A stretch of 64,000 nt of DNA from Flexithrix dorotheae DSM 6795 (lineage in GTDB: Bacteria; Bacteroidota; Bacteroidia; Cytophagales; Flammeovirgaceae): NCBI RefSeq assembly GCF_000379765.1, contig NZ_KB903509.1, positions 237,769 to 301,768 of the forward strand, given 5' to 3'. The translations under genes were made by a program, and so were the position numbers. The notes under the pieces were generated by a model that saw only the letters and a list, made by a program, of their open reading frames with translations, was not told the origin of the DNA and made no database searches. Positions 46,377 to 55,682 of the stretch are shown piece after piece (position 1 is the first letter of the stretch; each line of letters begins with the position of its first letter).

Positions 46377-47861
46377 ATGCAGAAGTTAAACCTAACGCAA
46401 ACCTTAACCCAGAAATTATCGCCTCAACAGATTCAGTTTATCAAGTTGTTGCAGGTGCCAACTATGGAGTTAGCGGCAAGGATTGAAGAGGAACTTGAAG
46501 CCAACCCGGTATTGGAGGAAGGTCGTGAAGAAGATGACCAGGATGAAATCAATGCAGGAGATGATACAAGTTCCGATATTGATGATAAAGATGAATTTGA
46601 TGATGATTTTGATGATATTGGAGACCCGGTAGAGGAAATAAACCTGGATGAATATATTAACAATGATGACATTAGTGGATATAAAATGTACGGGGATGGC
46701 CCTGCCACTGAGGATGATAAGGAAATTCCTATTCCTATGATGTCAAGCCTCACTGATGCCCTGATGGCTCAGTTGGGATACCTTAATCTTTCGGATAAAG
46801 AACATGCCATTGGAGAGCAAATTATTGGAAGTATAGACAATGATGGCTATGTAAGAAGAGAATTAGAAGCTATGGTAAATGACCTGGCCTTCTTACAAAA
46901 CATTGAAACATCCGAGGAAGAAGTAGAGCAGGTTTTAAAAAGGATACAAACCTTTGAACCACCGGGAATTGCCGCAAGAGATTTGCAGGAATGTCTTTAT
47001 CTTCAATTACAGAAAAAAGACAGGAAGGATTCTCTTGTAGTTGTAGCCATAAAAGTGGTAATGCTTTGCTTTGAAGAGTTTAAGAAAAAGCATTATATCA
47101 AAATCCAGAAAAAATTAAACATTACGGAAGAGCAGCTTAGAGGTGCTGTGAATATGATCATCAAACTAAATCCCAAACCCGGAGGATATACCAACACGTT
47201 TGTAAAATCACAATACCTTACTCCTGACTTTCTGCTTAAAGAAGTAAATGGAAAATTGGAGGTCGCTTTAAATTCTAAAAATGCTCCTGAATTAAAAATC
47301 AGCCGATCTTATGCTGATATGCTGGATACTTATGATAAGAGTAATAAAAAGGATAAAAAAATAAAGCAAACGGTATCTTTTGTAAAACAAAAGCTGGATG
47401 CAGCCAAATGGTTTATTGATGCGATAAAACAAAGACAGGAAACATTGCTCAAAACTATGAGGTCAATAGTAAATTATCAGTCAGAATTCTTTTATACTGG
47501 TGACGAAAGCAAGCTTAAACCAATGATTCTGAAGGATATAGCCAATGAAATTAACATGGATATTTCTACAGTTTCCAGGGTAGCAAACAGCAAATCCATT
47601 CAGACTGATTTTGGCTTGTTTCCCTTAAAGTTCTTCTTTTCTGAAAGTATTTCCACCGACTCTGGTGAAGATGTAAGTAGCAAGGAAGTTAAATATATCC
47701 TTAAAACCATTATTGAAGGTGAAGACAAGCGCAAACCATTATCTGACGATAAATTGGAAAAAATGCTTAATGACAAAGGCTATAATATTGCCAGAAGGAC
47801 TGTTGCTAAATACCGTGAACAACTCAATATTCCTGTGGCCAGATTGAGAAAGGAAATATAG
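46377..47861 (+). CDS. rpoN: RNA polymerase sigma-54 factor
   Basis: A 494-residue sigma-54, which directs RNA polymerase to -24/-12 promoters and needs an AAA+ activator. Region I is intact at the N-terminus (LTQTLTQKLSPQQIQFIKLLQVP, then EEELEANPVLEE), followed by a very acidic region II (about 45-115). Region III contains the core-binding domain (LGYLNLSDKEHAIGEQIIGSIDNDGYV, FEPPGIAARDLQECLYLQL) and the -12 helix-turn-helix (MILKDIANEINMDISTVSRVANSKSIQTDFGLFPLKFFFSES). The RpoN box ARRTVAKYRE is at residues 472-481. It is monocistronic with its own terminator. No sigma-54 activator is in the window. Confidence 0.97.
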   Translation: MQKLNLTQTLTQKLSPQQIQFIKLLQVPTMELAARIEEELEANPVLEEGREEDDQDEINAGDDTSSDIDDKDEFDDDFDDIGDPVEEINLDEYINNDDISGYKMYGDGPATEDDKEIPIPMMSSLTDALMAQLGYLNLSDKEHAIGEQIIGSIDNDGYVRRELEAMVNDLAFLQNIETSEEEVEQVLKRIQTFEPPGIAARDLQECLYLQLQKKDRKDSLVVVAIKVVMLCFEEFKKKHYIKIQKKLNITEEQLRGAVNMIIKLNPKPGGYTNTFVKSQYLTPDFLLKEVNGKLEVALNSKNAPELKISRSYADMLDTYDKSNKKDKKIKQTVSFVKQKLDAAKWFIDAIKQRQETLLKTMRSIVNYQSEFFYTGDESKLKPMILKDIANEINMDISTVSRVANSKSIQTDFGLFPLKFFFSESISTDSGEDVSSKEVKYILKTIIEGEDKRKPLSDDKLEKMLNDKGYNIARRTVAKYREQLNIPVARLRKEI

Positions 47862-47890
47862 TTTTCCCCTGGTTCAGCATTTTTGAGAAG

Positions 47891-47929
47891 AAGGTTTGAA
47901 AATTCAAAATTCAGACCTTTTTCTTTTTT
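47891..47929 (+). terminator. Rho-independent terminator after rpoN
   Basis: Ten-bp stem AAGGTTTGAA/TTCAGACCTT (one wobble), 9-nt loop, then a T/C-rich run. It lies 30 nt after the rpoN stop. Confidence 0.75.
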
Positions 47930-47966
47930 AAAAGTTTAGAAAATCACAAATTCAAATTTTTTCGCA

Positions 47967-48584
47967 TTGGATAAAAAAATCGCCACTACCCTCTCCTACC
48001 TGTTCCATCCACTGCTGATGCCATCTCTCAGTTTTTTAATTGTTTTATTTTTGGCAGATGCCTCTCTGGCACTCAGTTTTAATGAAAAAACAAGAGTACT
48101 GATTCTGATATTTCTGGGCACTTTTATTTTTCCGGCCTTAAGCCTATTACTGATTTACGCTTCTTCTTTGTCCCAAAACTTAAAAATTGACAGTCGTTTT
48201 GAAAAACTATTTCCTTTTGTAATGGTCACCATTTTTTACACTATGGTGACTTACACTTTTGTAGAAAAGCAGGGGGTGAGTAATTTACTTAATAGTATGA
48301 TTATCGGAATCACATTTACAGTTGCTTTTTCCACTATGCTTTCTATTTTTTATAATATCAGCATCCATGTGAGTGGGATTTTTGGGGTATTAGGTATTTT
48401 ATTCGCTATTAATATTTTTACTGATAGCCATAACCTGCTTTATCCTATTTTAGCGCTGATCATAGTTGGGGGTAGTCTGGCATCGGCTAGACTTTCATTG
48501 CAACACAATGACCCAAAGGAAATTTTTCTTAGTGGTGTCATGGCTTTCTCTGTATGTTTTTTGTCTGTTTATATTTTAGTTTAG
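47967..48584 (+). CDS. Polytopic membrane protein, PAP2-like without clear catalytic motif
   Basis: A 205-residue protein with about six hydrophobic helices, starting at TTG 47967 (LDKKIATTLSYLFHPLLMPSL). The order of helices and the segment ISIHVSGIFGVLGIL followed near the C-terminus by GGSLASARLSLQHNDPKEIFLSGVMAF resemble PAP2-type lipid phosphatases, where S-x-H-x-x-G and S-R-x-x-x-x-H motifs are expected. Only partial matches to those are present, so enzymatic activity is doubtful. Similar proteins are common and unnamed in Bacteroidota. It lies alone between rpoN and a GT-C-like protein. Confidence 0.6.
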   Translation: MDKKIATTLSYLFHPLLMPSLSFLIVLFLADASLALSFNEKTRVLILIFLGTFIFPALSLLLIYASSLSQNLKIDSRFEKLFPFVMVTIFYTMVTYTFVEKQGVSNLLNSMIIGITFTVAFSTMLSIFYNISIHVSGIFGVLGILFAINIFTDSHNLLYPILALIIVGGSLASARLSLQHNDPKEIFLSGVMAFSVCFLSVYILV

Positions 48585-48760
48585 CCTCCATAATCCTTAA
48601 AAGGCAGGTTTAGATTAAAAAAAAGCTTTTCCTTTCCACCATTTTTAGCATTGCTTCGTTATTCACTTTTACCTGCTTACACAAGCATTAATTTTTTAGT
48701 TTTTCACAAAGTTTTTGGGGAAGAAAATACACTTTAAAGCTTATTGCCCATAAAATCCGG

Positions 48761-50521
48761 ATGTTCCAGCAGTTTAGAACCATAGCAATTGTTCTTATCT
48801 TTTTTGTATCAGGAATGGCACTGGCAACTACAGTGTTTTTTTTCAATACAAATTACCAGGAATTTTCGGATACAATTATCATTCTCTATAACCTGCATGA
48901 AAAAGCCACAATTTTCAGGTCACAATACCTTACAGAATTTAGGTTTGAAGTTTTAAAATACATTCTTATTGGGGTTTCATTAATTATTCCCCTTGTCGGT
49001 TTTTACATATACCTGTATTTGGAAATCATCTATTTTTCCTTAAAACAGATATATTTTTTCCTTAGAAATCTGGTCATTCATCTTTACGAAACCTTAGATG
49101 CGCTTTCCCCATTTGAAAAAAACCTGGCCATCGTAGCCTTCACCATCATTTCCATTTCCAGGCTTTATTTCTCTTTTGCCTATCCCATCCACATTGATGA
49201 AGCCTTTTCCTATGTATTTTTAGTAGACAAAGGTTTTTTTGTTACCCTGTTTTATTACCCGGGCCCAAATAACCATGTGCTTTACCTGCTTTTATGCGGC
49301 CTGGCGGATCACCTTTTCTCGAATCCATGGGTTGCCATGCGGCTACCCGTATTACTGATAAGCACAATCACTACAATTCTAATTTTCACACTGGTAAAAT
49401 ATTATTCTAATTTTAGAATAGCGTTTTGGGGCTCCTTACTTTTTTCTCTCTCAGAATATGGGCTTTTCTATGCGGTTCATGGAAGAGGATATTTTTTACT
49501 GTTGCTCATCCTTATTTTCTGCATACTGTCCTTATTTAAAATTGTGAAGGGTGGCTTCAAATATTATTATGCCATTTTTATCATTGCTTCAATTTTAGGA
49601 TTTTTTACTATTCCTGTATTCATATTCCCATTTGCCAGCTTAATTACCTTTGGGTTAATCTACAGTTGGAAATTCGGCATAAAGCAAAAGGTTAGATGGA
49701 TTTCAGTAGCCACTCTTATCGTAATTTTAGGAACAGGAGTTTGCTACACTCCAATTCTGATTGGGAGCGGTTGGACTGTACTTTTTCAAAATTCCTGGGT
49801 AGCTTCTTTAAGCTGGGAAGAATTCATCTTGAAAATACCTGGTTATCTGGCAGAATCCGCCAGTGCTTTTTATAGCATGGATTATTTAGGAGTAATATTC
49901 AGACTGATCAATCTTGGCTTTTGGGCATTTGTATTTTACAAACCGGAATTCTTCAGTGCAAAAGGCTGGTGCAGCCGGGAAAGCTTAAAAATGTTAAGTC
50001 TTTTAATGCTTTGTTTTTATGTGATTCCCTTTCCCATTTTATTGGTTAAAAAAGTTTTACCTTTCTTCCGAATCTGGTTATATTTAGGTCTGCTTGAATA
50101 TTTCGGATTAGTAACAGCCATTTTCCTGATCACAAAGAAATACAAAGTGGAATCTTTGCAAAAGACTACCTGGACATTAATTCCTGCAATTGTCTATACC
50201 CTATTTTTCTTAACATTTTTACAGTTGGAAATTTTAAAACCAACCCCTTACCGTCAATATCCAAAACTTGTAGATTATGTACTCAGAAAAAAAGCTAACC
50301 GGGTTTTTGTTACCGAGGATTTATACAATGTATTTTTAAGATATGAAGGTTTAAAATATCAAAAACACCTTACCATCCATGTAACGAACCCTTTCCCGGG
50401 AAATCGATATGACTTCATCATTACCAAAAAGAAGGAATCCTTTCCAACTACAGTAGATCAGAAAAGTTATGAAGCCTTCTATGAAGATGATTATGTGAAA
50501 GCTTTTGAGAAAAAATGGTAA
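48761..50521 (+). CDS. GT-C-type polytopic glycosyltransferase-like protein
   Basis: A 586-residue integral membrane protein with about 12 hydrophobic helices. After two N-terminal helices, the loop FSFAYPIHIDEAFSYVFL carries an H-x-D-E motif, and YYPGPNNHVLYLLLCGL follows. This matches the first periplasmic loop of lipid-linked sugar transferases of the ArnT/PMT class, where an Asp/Glu there is catalytic. RLPVLLISTITTILIFTLVKYY and GLFYAVHGRGYFLLLL are further typical blocks. The C-terminal 90 residues form a soluble domain. It probably moves a sugar from a polyprenyl carrier onto a periplasmic acceptor; the acceptor is unknown. No neighbouring glycan genes are evident. Confidence 0.72.
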   Translation: MFQQFRTIAIVLIFFVSGMALATTVFFFNTNYQEFSDTIIILYNLHEKATIFRSQYLTEFRFEVLKYILIGVSLIIPLVGFYIYLYLEIIYFSLKQIYFFLRNLVIHLYETLDALSPFEKNLAIVAFTIISISRLYFSFAYPIHIDEAFSYVFLVDKGFFVTLFYYPGPNNHVLYLLLCGLADHLFSNPWVAMRLPVLLISTITTILIFTLVKYYSNFRIAFWGSLLFSLSEYGLFYAVHGRGYFLLLLILIFCILSLFKIVKGGFKYYYAIFIIASILGFFTIPVFIFPFASLITFGLIYSWKFGIKQKVRWISVATLIVILGTGVCYTPILIGSGWTVLFQNSWVASLSWEEFILKIPGYLAESASAFYSMDYLGVIFRLINLGFWAFVFYKPEFFSAKGWCSRESLKMLSLLMLCFYVIPFPILLVKKVLPFFRIWLYLGLLEYFGLVTAIFLITKKYKVESLQKTTWTLIPAIVYTLFFLTFLQLEILKPTPYRQYPKLVDYVLRKKANRVFVTEDLYNVFLRYEGLKYQKHLTIHVTNPFPGNRYDFIITKKKESFPTTVDQKSYEAFYEDDYVKAFEKKW

Positions 50522-50737
50522 CTGTCTCTTTTTTAAACTTCCTTTTTTATCCAAACAGTGAGAAAAACCTGCAATAAAGCCAGGCTTTATTCCCAATTCA
50601 TTATTATTTTTTGTCTAGTACCTTGTTTTACACAACACTAAAATTGACCGTTCATCTTATTTCTTTATATTAGTGTCAATTTTTAGCAACTTTTTCAGCT
50701 TTTTCACTTACATATAACCAAATCAATATTAAAAAAA

Positions 50738-50920
50738 ATGAGCAAATTAGTAAAATCAAATTATAATAAAGTATTAACCGGAGTTTGTGGAGGAATAGGC
50801 AACTTCCTGAATATAGATCCGACTATAGTGCGGGTAGCTTTTGCCGTAAGTTCATTTTTCTTTGGGGTTTCAATTTTAATCTACATTGCCCTTGCATTCA
50901 TTATTCCAAGCGAATATTAA
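50738..50920 (+). CDS. PspC-domain small membrane protein
   Basis: A 60-residue protein that consists of a single PspC domain: LVKSNYNKVLTGVCGGIGNFLNIDPTIVRVAFAV followed by one transmembrane helix (FFFGVSILIYIALAFIIP). The conserved GVCGGIG and DPTIVR motifs are intact. PspC family members relate to phage-shock/envelope-stress responses, but stand-alone short versions like this have no defined role. It is monocistronic, with 216 nt of untranslated sequence before it. Confidence 0.93.
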   Translation: MSKLVKSNYNKVLTGVCGGIGNFLNIDPTIVRVAFAVSSFFFGVSILIYIALAFIIPSEY

Positions 50921-51065
50921 GCTTCCCAATTTTATTTCTGAAAATCATGCTGTAATATTGCCCAATTATTCCCACTTGCACAATTGGTGGGAATAAACAG
51001 GCAAAGATTTTTTCACCGACCAATAAAGGTCTGAAGCACTTGTGCTCAAAAATTTAATATTACCC

Positions 51066-51812
51066 ATGAAATTATTAGAAGGAAAAAATGTACTTATAAC
51101 TGGTGCATCAAAAGGAATAGGAAAGGCTATTGCCCTTAAGTGTGCTGAAGCTGGAGCCAATGTTGGATTTACTTATTTATCTAGCGTAGAGAAAGGTGAG
51201 GCACTTGAAAAAGAGCTGGAAGGACTTGGTGTAAAAGCAAAAGGATTCAGGTCTGATGCTTCAGATTATGCAGCAGCTGAGAAATTAGTAGCAGATTTTG
51301 TAGCTGAATTTTCTTCTCTGGATGCCCTAATCAATAATGCCGGCATTACCAAGGATGGCCTTCTAATGAGAATGAGTGAGGAGCAATTTGATGCGGTAAT
51401 TGGAATTAACCTGAAATCAGTGTTTAACCTTACCAAAGCTTCCTGCAGAACATTAATGAAGCAGAAATCAGGGTCTATTATCAACATGAGTTCTGTGGTA
51501 GGTGTGAGAGGAAATGCCGGGCAAGCGAATTATGCAGCATCCAAAGCAGGGATTATTGGATTTACCAAATCGGTGGCACTGGAAATAGGTTCCAGAGGAA
51601 TTAGAGCTAACGTAATTGCACCAGGTTTCATTGAAACGGAAATGACAGGGCAATTGGATCAGAAAGTTGTAGCAGAATGGAAAGAGGGCATTCCTTTGAA
51701 AAGAGCAGGTTCTCCAGAGGAAGTAGCAGATTTAGCTATTTTCCTTGCTTCAGATATGTCAAAATACATCACGGGGCAGGTTATTGAAATTAACGGTGGT
51801 ATGAACACCTGA
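51066..51812 (+). CDS. fabG: 3-oxoacyl-[acyl-carrier-protein] reductase
   Basis: NADPH-dependent short-chain dehydrogenase of fatty-acid elongation that reduces 3-oxoacyl-ACP to 3-hydroxyacyl-ACP. From ATG 51066 the protein is 248 residues, the standard length; an in-frame GTG eight codons upstream adds a non-conserved leader. The Rossmann motif TGASKGIGKAIA is at residues 12-23, NNAGITKD at 90-97, and the catalytic set N115, S143, Y156 and K160 (NYAASKAG) is complete. IAPGFIETEMT and the C-terminal ITGQVIEINGGM are classic for FabG. It stands alone without other fab genes and ends in a strong terminator. Confidence 0.94.
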   Translation: MKLLEGKNVLITGASKGIGKAIALKCAEAGANVGFTYLSSVEKGEALEKELEGLGVKAKGFRSDASDYAAAEKLVADFVAEFSSLDALINNAGITKDGLLMRMSEEQFDAVIGINLKSVFNLTKASCRTLMKQKSGSIINMSSVVGVRGNAGQANYAASKAGIIGFTKSVALEIGSRGIRANVIAPGFIETEMTGQLDQKVVAEWKEGIPLKRAGSPEEVADLAIFLASDMSKYITGQVIEINGGMNT

Positions 51813-51826
51813 TAATATTCCTCTTC

Positions 51827-51873
51827 AAAACAAAAAAGGTTGATCAAATGAAATGCTCAACCTTTTTTGTTTT
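51827..51873. terminator. Bidirectional terminator between fabG and the 58-residue gene
   Basis: A perfect 17-bp stem (51827-51843 with 51857-51873; core AAGGTTGA/TCAACCTT) with A and T tails on both sides and a 13-nt loop. It lies between convergent genes. Confidence 0.88.
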
Positions 51874-51889
51874 CTTATTTTAAATAACA

Positions 51890-52066
51890 CTACTTCAGAA
51901 TATCATCTCTATCCCTCAACTTCTTATCATCCACAGTTTTATTTAAAAATTTATTGAGTTCATCAATAGAAAAAGTAGACTCAATTTCCCCCGATTTATT
52001 TACGGTAATATTGAATCCTTCCAAATCTTTATGAACTTTAGGTTTTCTTGTTCTTTTTGACTTCAT
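51890..52066 (-). CDS. Small conserved-type hypothetical protein, 58 residues
   Basis: A short gene with ATG at 52066 and TAG at 51890: it begins MKSKRTRKPKVHKDLEGFNI, continues with TVNKSGEIESTFSIDELNKF and ends LNKTVDDKKLRDRDDILK. The N-terminus is basic and the rest acidic/amphipathic, with no membrane helix or signal. The sequence has the look of a small protein family that I recall in many Bacteroidota (K-x-H-K-D-L-E-G-F, then L-N-K-x-V-D-D-K-K-L motifs). It is convergent with fabG, with a terminator directly after its stop, which supports a real transcript. Function is unknown. Confidence 0.75.
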   Translation of the reverse strand: MKSKRTRKPKVHKDLEGFNITVNKSGEIESTFSIDELNKFLNKTVDDKKLRDRDDILK

Positions 52067-52492
52067 CGTGGAGTGGTTATATTAAAATTTCAATACTGAT
52101 TTTTCTATTATTTTTTATTCACAATCATATGTATAAACATATAATTTCAATTGAATGTTCATTTTCCATATTTCAAAAATGTTGATTTAACATTAAAATT
52201 AATGTCCGTTACCTGACAAACTCTTAAAAAAACAGGTGAAATATCCGGCAAAAAAGAATTGAGTAATTTAATCCACAGTTTGTGGAAAAAATCTGCAATC
52301 CGAATCCAGAACTACTACAAATTTTTCTTCTTTCCCCTGTATTATCTTAAAAACCAAGTTCGCCCAAACAGCACAATCAATTCATTTTCAAATACTTAAA
52401 CACCACCCTTCAAAAAAACCCATTCTATTTGGGTAAATAATGGTATAAAATTTAGAACTAAAACTTTACCATCATAACATTTTTTATCGGGC
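52067..52492. promoter_or_regulatory. Divergent intergenic region with clustered palindromes
   Basis: The 426-nt gap between the 58-residue gene and the penicillin-binding protein gene. It contains ATATGT-ATAA-ACATAT (52127-52142), AATGTT-GATTT-AACATT (52178-52194) and the overlapping ACATTAA-AA-TTAATGT (52190-52205). Such palindromes in AT-rich DNA may be regulator sites or chance. No clear promoter was found. Confidence 0.35.
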
Positions 52493-54871
52493 ATGAACAG
52501 GAAAATTACAACTTTCTTTAAGCTATTTTTACTCAAATTCAATTCCTTCAAATCCAAATCAGGAGAATATTTTAAGGGAAAAAGTATTTTTAAAAAAACT
52601 TCAGTTACCCTGGCAGGCATTTTCGGTTTAATATCTCTGGGCGTAATCACCCTATTCTTATTGGTATTCTTTGGTTTTTTCGGACCTCTGCCTTCCAAAG
52701 AGGAATTGAAAAAAGTAGAAAACGCCAACGCCTCAAAAATTTATGACGAAAATGGTCGCTTGTTGGGAAAGTACTACTTACAAAACCGCAGCAATGTCTC
52801 TTATGAAGCCATCCCAGATCATGTGAAAAATGCACTAATTGCTACCGAAGACGCCCGTTTTAATGAACATTCAGGTATAGACTTCAGAAGCCTTGCCAGG
52901 GTAGCGGTTAAAAATATTTTGATGGGACAGAGGAGCGCAGGAGGAGGAAGCACCATCACTCAGCAGCTGGCCAAAAATTTATTTCAGAGAGAAGAAAATG
53001 GAGCTTTTGGATTGGTGATTTCCAAATTTAAGGAAATGATTTTGGCCAGAAGATTTGAATCAATTTATGACAAAAACCAAATTATTACCCTTTACCTGAA
53101 TACAGTACCTTTTGGCGAAAATACTTTTGGTATTGAGGAAGCTTCAAGATTGTATTTCAACAAACCTGCATCAGCAATTTCAATTGATGAGGGGGCCATC
53201 CTGGTGGGAATGCTTAAAGCCAATTATTACTTCAATCCAAGGTTATTCCCCGACAAATCCATGGAAAGGCGGAATACCGTATTTAGCCAAATGGAAAAAT
53301 ATGGATATTTAGATAGATTGAAACAGGATTCTCTTTCCTCCCTGCCTATCAAACTAGATTATACCCCTCCGCTCCACTCTGAAGGTTTGGCAACGTATTT
53401 TAGGGAAAATATCAGAAAGGAAGTAGAGGAAATTTGCAAAAACATAAAAGACGAAAATGGTGAACCCTATAATATCTATACTGACGGTTTGAAAATTTAT
53501 ACCAGCATAGATTTCAATATGCAAAAATATGCAGAAGAGGCGATCAACACCCATATTTCCGAGCTTCAAAAAACCTTTCAAAATGACTGGAACGGCTCAT
53601 TTCCCTGGTCAAAAAGCCCGGAACTTATCCAATTCCTAATTGAAAAATCTGAACGGTATGCTGCACATAAAAAACAAAAATTAGCTGAAGAGGAAATAGA
53701 AAAAATATTCAACACACCCCAAAAAATCTCAGTTTTTTCATGGGAAGGTGATCGGGAAGTGGAAATGAGTCCAAAAGATTCAATTCTATATTATTTAAAC
53801 TTTTTACAAAGTGGCATGCTGGCTATGGAACCACAATCGGGCAAAATAAAAGCCTGGGTTGGGGGAATAAACCATAAATATTTTAAATACGACCATGTGA
53901 ACTATCATACCAAAAGACAGGTAGGATCTGTTTTCAAACCCATCGTTTATGCCGCTGCACTTGAAAACGGATATAAACCTTGTGAGTACTATTCCAATAA
54001 AAAGGAAACTTACGAAGAGTATGATGACTGGTCGCCACGAAATGCCAATAATGAATATGAAGGATCTTATGCTCTCCATGGAGCGCTGGCTCACTCAGTA
54101 AATACAGTTTCTGTAAAGCTAATTTTAGATTCTGGAATTCCCAAAACTACTGCTCTGGCTCAAAAAATGGGCATCCAAAGTGAGCTGGATACCGTGCCAG
54201 CACTTGCCCTGGGAGCAGCCGATATTTCATTATTGGAAATGGTAACCGCTTACTGTGCTTTTGCAAATGGTGGCAAACGGGTAGAACCTACCTATTTATT
54301 AAAAATTGAAAACAGCAATGGGGAGATAATTTATGAACCAAAAGAATTAAAGCATAACGACAAAGTACTTTCATATGAAACAGCTCAGCTCATGACTCAG
54401 ATGATGAAAGGGGTGGTAAATTATGGAACTGCCAATAGCCTGCGTACACAATATGGTTTGCAAAATGATATTGCAGGGAAAACAGGAACTACTCAAAACC
54501 ATGCTGATGGCTGGTTTATCGGGATTACGCCCAAATTGGTTACGGGTGTATGGACTGGCGGAGAGTTCCCAAGTGTTCACTTCAGGTCCTTAAGAGCCGG
54601 GCAAGGAGCTAACTCAGCCTTACCAGCCTTTGGATTATTTTACCAAAAACTCAATCAAAATCCTGATTATAAATCCGTTTCATGGGCTAAATTCCCTCAG
54701 CCTTCAGAAGAAGTTATGGATCAGCTGGATTGCCCTGGATTCAAACCCAAGGAAGTCTTTCTTGAAAAAATCATGACTATTTTCTTCAAAAATGATAATT
54801 CACCAAAGAAAAAGGATAAACCTAAAAAGAAACTATTCAAACCCTCTACCTGGGGTAAGAAAAAGAATTAA
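52493..54871 (+). CDS. Class A penicillin-binding protein (bifunctional PBP1A-like)
   Basis: A 792-residue peptidoglycan synthase with an N-terminal cytoplasmic segment, one transmembrane helix (SVTLAGIFGLISLGVITLFLLVFFGFF, about 38-62), a GT51 glycosyltransferase domain and a transpeptidase domain. GT51: catalytic E119 in ATEDARFNEHSGID, then GGSTITQQLAKNLF and the second-Glu region FKEMILARRFE. Transpeptidase: S479-V-F-K (nucleophile), S-V-N in AHSVNTVSV, and K663-T-G in AGKTGTTQ. All are intact. The C-terminus is lysine-rich (SPKKKDKPKKK). It polymerises and cross-links glycan strands at the outer face of the inner membrane. It is followed by a terminator shared with a convergent gene. Confidence 0.95.
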   Translation: MNRKITTFFKLFLLKFNSFKSKSGEYFKGKSIFKKTSVTLAGIFGLISLGVITLFLLVFFGFFGPLPSKEELKKVENANASKIYDENGRLLGKYYLQNRSNVSYEAIPDHVKNALIATEDARFNEHSGIDFRSLARVAVKNILMGQRSAGGGSTITQQLAKNLFQREENGAFGLVISKFKEMILARRFESIYDKNQIITLYLNTVPFGENTFGIEEASRLYFNKPASAISIDEGAILVGMLKANYYFNPRLFPDKSMERRNTVFSQMEKYGYLDRLKQDSLSSLPIKLDYTPPLHSEGLATYFRENIRKEVEEICKNIKDENGEPYNIYTDGLKIYTSIDFNMQKYAEEAINTHISELQKTFQNDWNGSFPWSKSPELIQFLIEKSERYAAHKKQKLAEEEIEKIFNTPQKISVFSWEGDREVEMSPKDSILYYLNFLQSGMLAMEPQSGKIKAWVGGINHKYFKYDHVNYHTKRQVGSVFKPIVYAAALENGYKPCEYYSNKKETYEEYDDWSPRNANNEYEGSYALHGALAHSVNTVSVKLILDSGIPKTTALAQKMGIQSELDTVPALALGAADISLLEMVTAYCAFANGGKRVEPTYLLKIENSNGEIIYEPKELKHNDKVLSYETAQLMTQMMKGVVNYGTANSLRTQYGLQNDIAGKTGTTQNHADGWFIGITPKLVTGVWTGGEFPSVHFRSLRAGQGANSALPAFGLFYQKLNQNPDYKSVSWAKFPQPSEEVMDQLDCPGFKPKEVFLEKIMTIFFKNDNSPKKKDKPKKKLFKPSTWGKKKN

Positions 54872-54877
54872 GGCAAG

Positions 54878-54926
54878 AAAAAAACGCACCTGAAGATGAG
54901 TAAATCATTGATCTGGTGCGTTTTTT
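54878..54926. terminator. Bidirectional terminator after the penicillin-binding protein gene
   Basis: A 12-13 bp stem (AAAAAACGCACC/GGTGCGTTTTTT) with a 24-nt, partly self-pairing loop, between convergent stops at 54871 and 54944. Confidence 0.85.
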
Positions 54927-54943
54927 ATTTATCTATTTTGAGG

Positions 54944-55378
54944 CTATTGACCCAATACAAAACGTGCATTAAATCCAAATCCCCCAGCATAAAAATCGGT
55001 ATTTTCAACAAGCCAGAAGGTTGGGCGCCAATCAAAACCCAAAGCGATTGGGACTTCATTAAAATGATATTCAATTCCCACCTCCCCACTCAATCCAAAG
55101 CCGAAAGGATCATCAAATAATATGGATGGACCGGCTCCAACATACCAGTCAAATGCTTCTCCTCCAATTGGCCGGTACAAAAAATCCCAGAGCGCCTCAA
55201 CCCCTACCCCATTTCCAAATGAAACATCGGCATGTATCCTGCTAAATTCCCCAATTGAAATTATTCCGTCAATAGCTACATTTCCACCTACAGCATCTCC
55301 AAAACGGGCTCCAATTTCCTGAGCACTTGCAAAATTGGCCAGACCTATGAATACTAAAAGTACAAATAATTTTTTCAT
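54944..55378 (-). CDS. Small outer-membrane beta-barrel-like protein
   Basis: A 144-residue exported protein. ATG 55378 begins a clear signal peptide (MKKLFVLLVFIGLANFASA, cleavage before QEIGARFG); the frame extends 21 codons upstream but that would bury the signal and overlap the promoter. The mature part is glycine-rich with alternating strands (IGARFGDAVGGNVAIDGIISIG, FDWYVGAGPSILFDDPFGFGLSGEVGIEYHF, DFYAGGFGFNARFVLGQ), suggesting an eight-stranded barrel or similar. It ends in a non-aromatic residue, unlike classic porins. Function is unknown. Confidence 0.7.
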   Translation of the reverse strand: MKKLFVLLVFIGLANFASAQEIGARFGDAVGGNVAIDGIISIGEFSRIHADVSFGNGVGVEALWDFLYRPIGGEAFDWYVGAGPSILFDDPFGFGLSGEVGIEYHFNEVPIALGFDWRPTFWLVENTDFYAGGFGFNARFVLGQ

Positions 55379-55411
55379 TAGATTAGATTTAGATGATTCA
55401 AAATTGAAATC

Positions 55412-55441
55412 TAAATTTAATAATGCCAGTCCATATTGCAA
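55412..55441 (-). promoter_or_regulatory. Promoter of the small barrel protein
   Basis: On the minus strand TTG (55439-55441) and TAAATTTA (55412-55419) are 19 nt apart, one base off TAnnTTTG, 34 nt before the chosen start codon. Confidence 0.5.
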
Positions 55442-55593
55442 GAGAAAATTTGGTTTATATTGAAGTGCCCAAAGCTAATAAGAAAAAGGATTTTATTGAA
55501 AATGAGCAGCCTTGTCTTAAAATCAATCAGATGCAGTAAATTTTAGAAGTGTTATTTCTGTCTGACTACATGCATATAAGGAGAGAAAAAAAT

Positions 55594-55669
55594 GGGCGAA
55601 TAGTGGGATTCGAACCCACGACCCTCGGATCCACAAACCGATACTCTAACCAACTGAGCTATATCCGCC
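55594..55669 (-). tRNA. tRNA-His (GTG anticodon)
   Basis: Clover-leaf folds on the minus strand: acceptor GCGGATA/TATTCGC, D arm GCTC...GAGT, anticodon loop TTGTGGA with anticodon GTG, and T arm GTGGG-TTCGAAT-CCCAC. An extra 5' G (position -1, at 55669) faces a C discriminator, the identity element of bacterial tRNA-His. CCA is not fully encoded (only C-A follows the discriminator). The anticodon stem has a U-U pair next to the loop. A full promoter lies directly upstream. Confidence 0.96.
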
Positions 55670-55682
55670 ATTTTTGAGAATG

